A DNA stretch of 12,788 bases from Nanosynbacter sp. (GTDB taxonomy: Bacteria; Patescibacteriota; Saccharimonadia; Saccharimonadales; Saccharimonadaceae): assembly GCA_029975625.1 (NCBI GenBank), contig JARKOR010000078.1, positions 1-12,788 of the forward strand, given 5' to 3'. The notes under the pieces were generated by a model, which saw nothing but the letters and a program-made list of their open reading frames with translations, did not search any database and was not told the origin of the DNA. Shown here piece after piece: positions 12,773 through 12,788 of the stretch. The translations under genes were made by a program, and so were the position numbers. The number at the start of each line of letters is the position of its first letter. Position 1 is the first letter of the stretch.

Positions 12773-12786
12773 ATAGTACCCCCCCC
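12773..12786 (-). promoter_or_regulatory. Possible pilin -10 element next to an 8-bp G tract
   Basis: Read leftward, eight G (12786-12779) directly precede TACTAT (12778-12773), a 4-of-6 match to the -10 consensus, 7 nt before the pilin ATG. The tract lies where the promoter spacer would be. The region is cut by the window edge, so any -35 is not visible. Confidence 0.35.
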
Positions 12787-12788
12787 GA

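Noticed and set aside
1..12788. Alternative genetic code (UGA as Gly)
   Set aside because: pncA, pncB, the J-domain gene and the C1 peptidase gene end with UGA at the expected family lengths, two of them in ATGA overlaps with the next gene.
1..12788. CRISPR array, IS element, tRNA or rRNA gene
   Set aside because: No regularly spaced direct repeats, transposase motifs, cloverleaf sequences or rRNA segments were found on reading both strands.

Overview
The window looks like part of a Candidatus Saccharibacteria (TM7, Patescibacteria/CPR) chromosome. This is inferred from overall protein character: a pilin with an AFTIVELLIVIVVIAILA-type signature, compact gene spacing, several promoters that place transcription starts at or next to the start codon, and salvage rather than synthesis of cofactors. 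UGA is used as a normal stop (pncA, pncB, the C1 peptidase and the J-domain gene), so the recoded UGA=Gly lineages are unlikely. No IS element, CRISPR array or tRNA/rRNA gene was seen.

Layout. At the left edge (1-75, minus) is the N-terminus of a TatD-family DNase; a 120-bp highly folded repeat-like element (116-235) follows. Bases 248-9200 are an NAD island: nadE-nrtR rightward (310-1822); a leftward three-gene unit of J-domain/pseudokinase, vWA-domain and divergent PurA-like proteins (5460 down to 1899); a leftward DraG-like ADP-ribosylglycohydrolase (6694-5690); and rightward pncA-pncB-Nudix (6821-9200), whose start/stop codons overlap as ATGA. To the right come metG (minus), a divergent C1-family aminopeptidase (PepC/bleomycin hydrolase type, plus) and a type IV pilin-like protein (minus).

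How it fits together. PncA, PncB and NadE convert nicotinamide to nicotinate, to nicotinate mononucleotide, and finally make NAD from nicotinate adenine dinucleotide; only the adenylyltransferase step (NadD) is absent here. NrtR is a Nudix-winged-helix repressor of NAD metabolism with a degenerate Nudix box. Four copies of a 21-bp palindrome, TTAGTGT-N7-ACACTAA (248-268, 5573-5593, 6728-6748, 6772-6792), sit on the promoters of nadE-nrtR, the J/vWA/PurA-like unit, draG and pncA-pncB-Nudix. This is strong sequence evidence that one regulator controls NAD salvage together with an ADP-ribose-removing enzyme and an uncharacterised three-protein module.

The main discovery candidate is that module: a J-domain fused to a kinase fold lacking the catalytic-loop Asp, a vWA protein with a DxTGS metal site, and a PurA homologue that keeps the catalytic Asp/His and GTP-specificity Asp but has lost the Arg/Thr-rich aspartate-binding loop. 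Its biochemical role cannot be deduced from sequence; control by an NAD/ADP-ribose-sensing regulator points to NAD-derived nucleotide metabolism, ADP-ribosylation or NAD-depletion stress. The flanking tatD and metG, commonly neighbours in bacteria and here in the same orientation, suggest the island was inserted between them.
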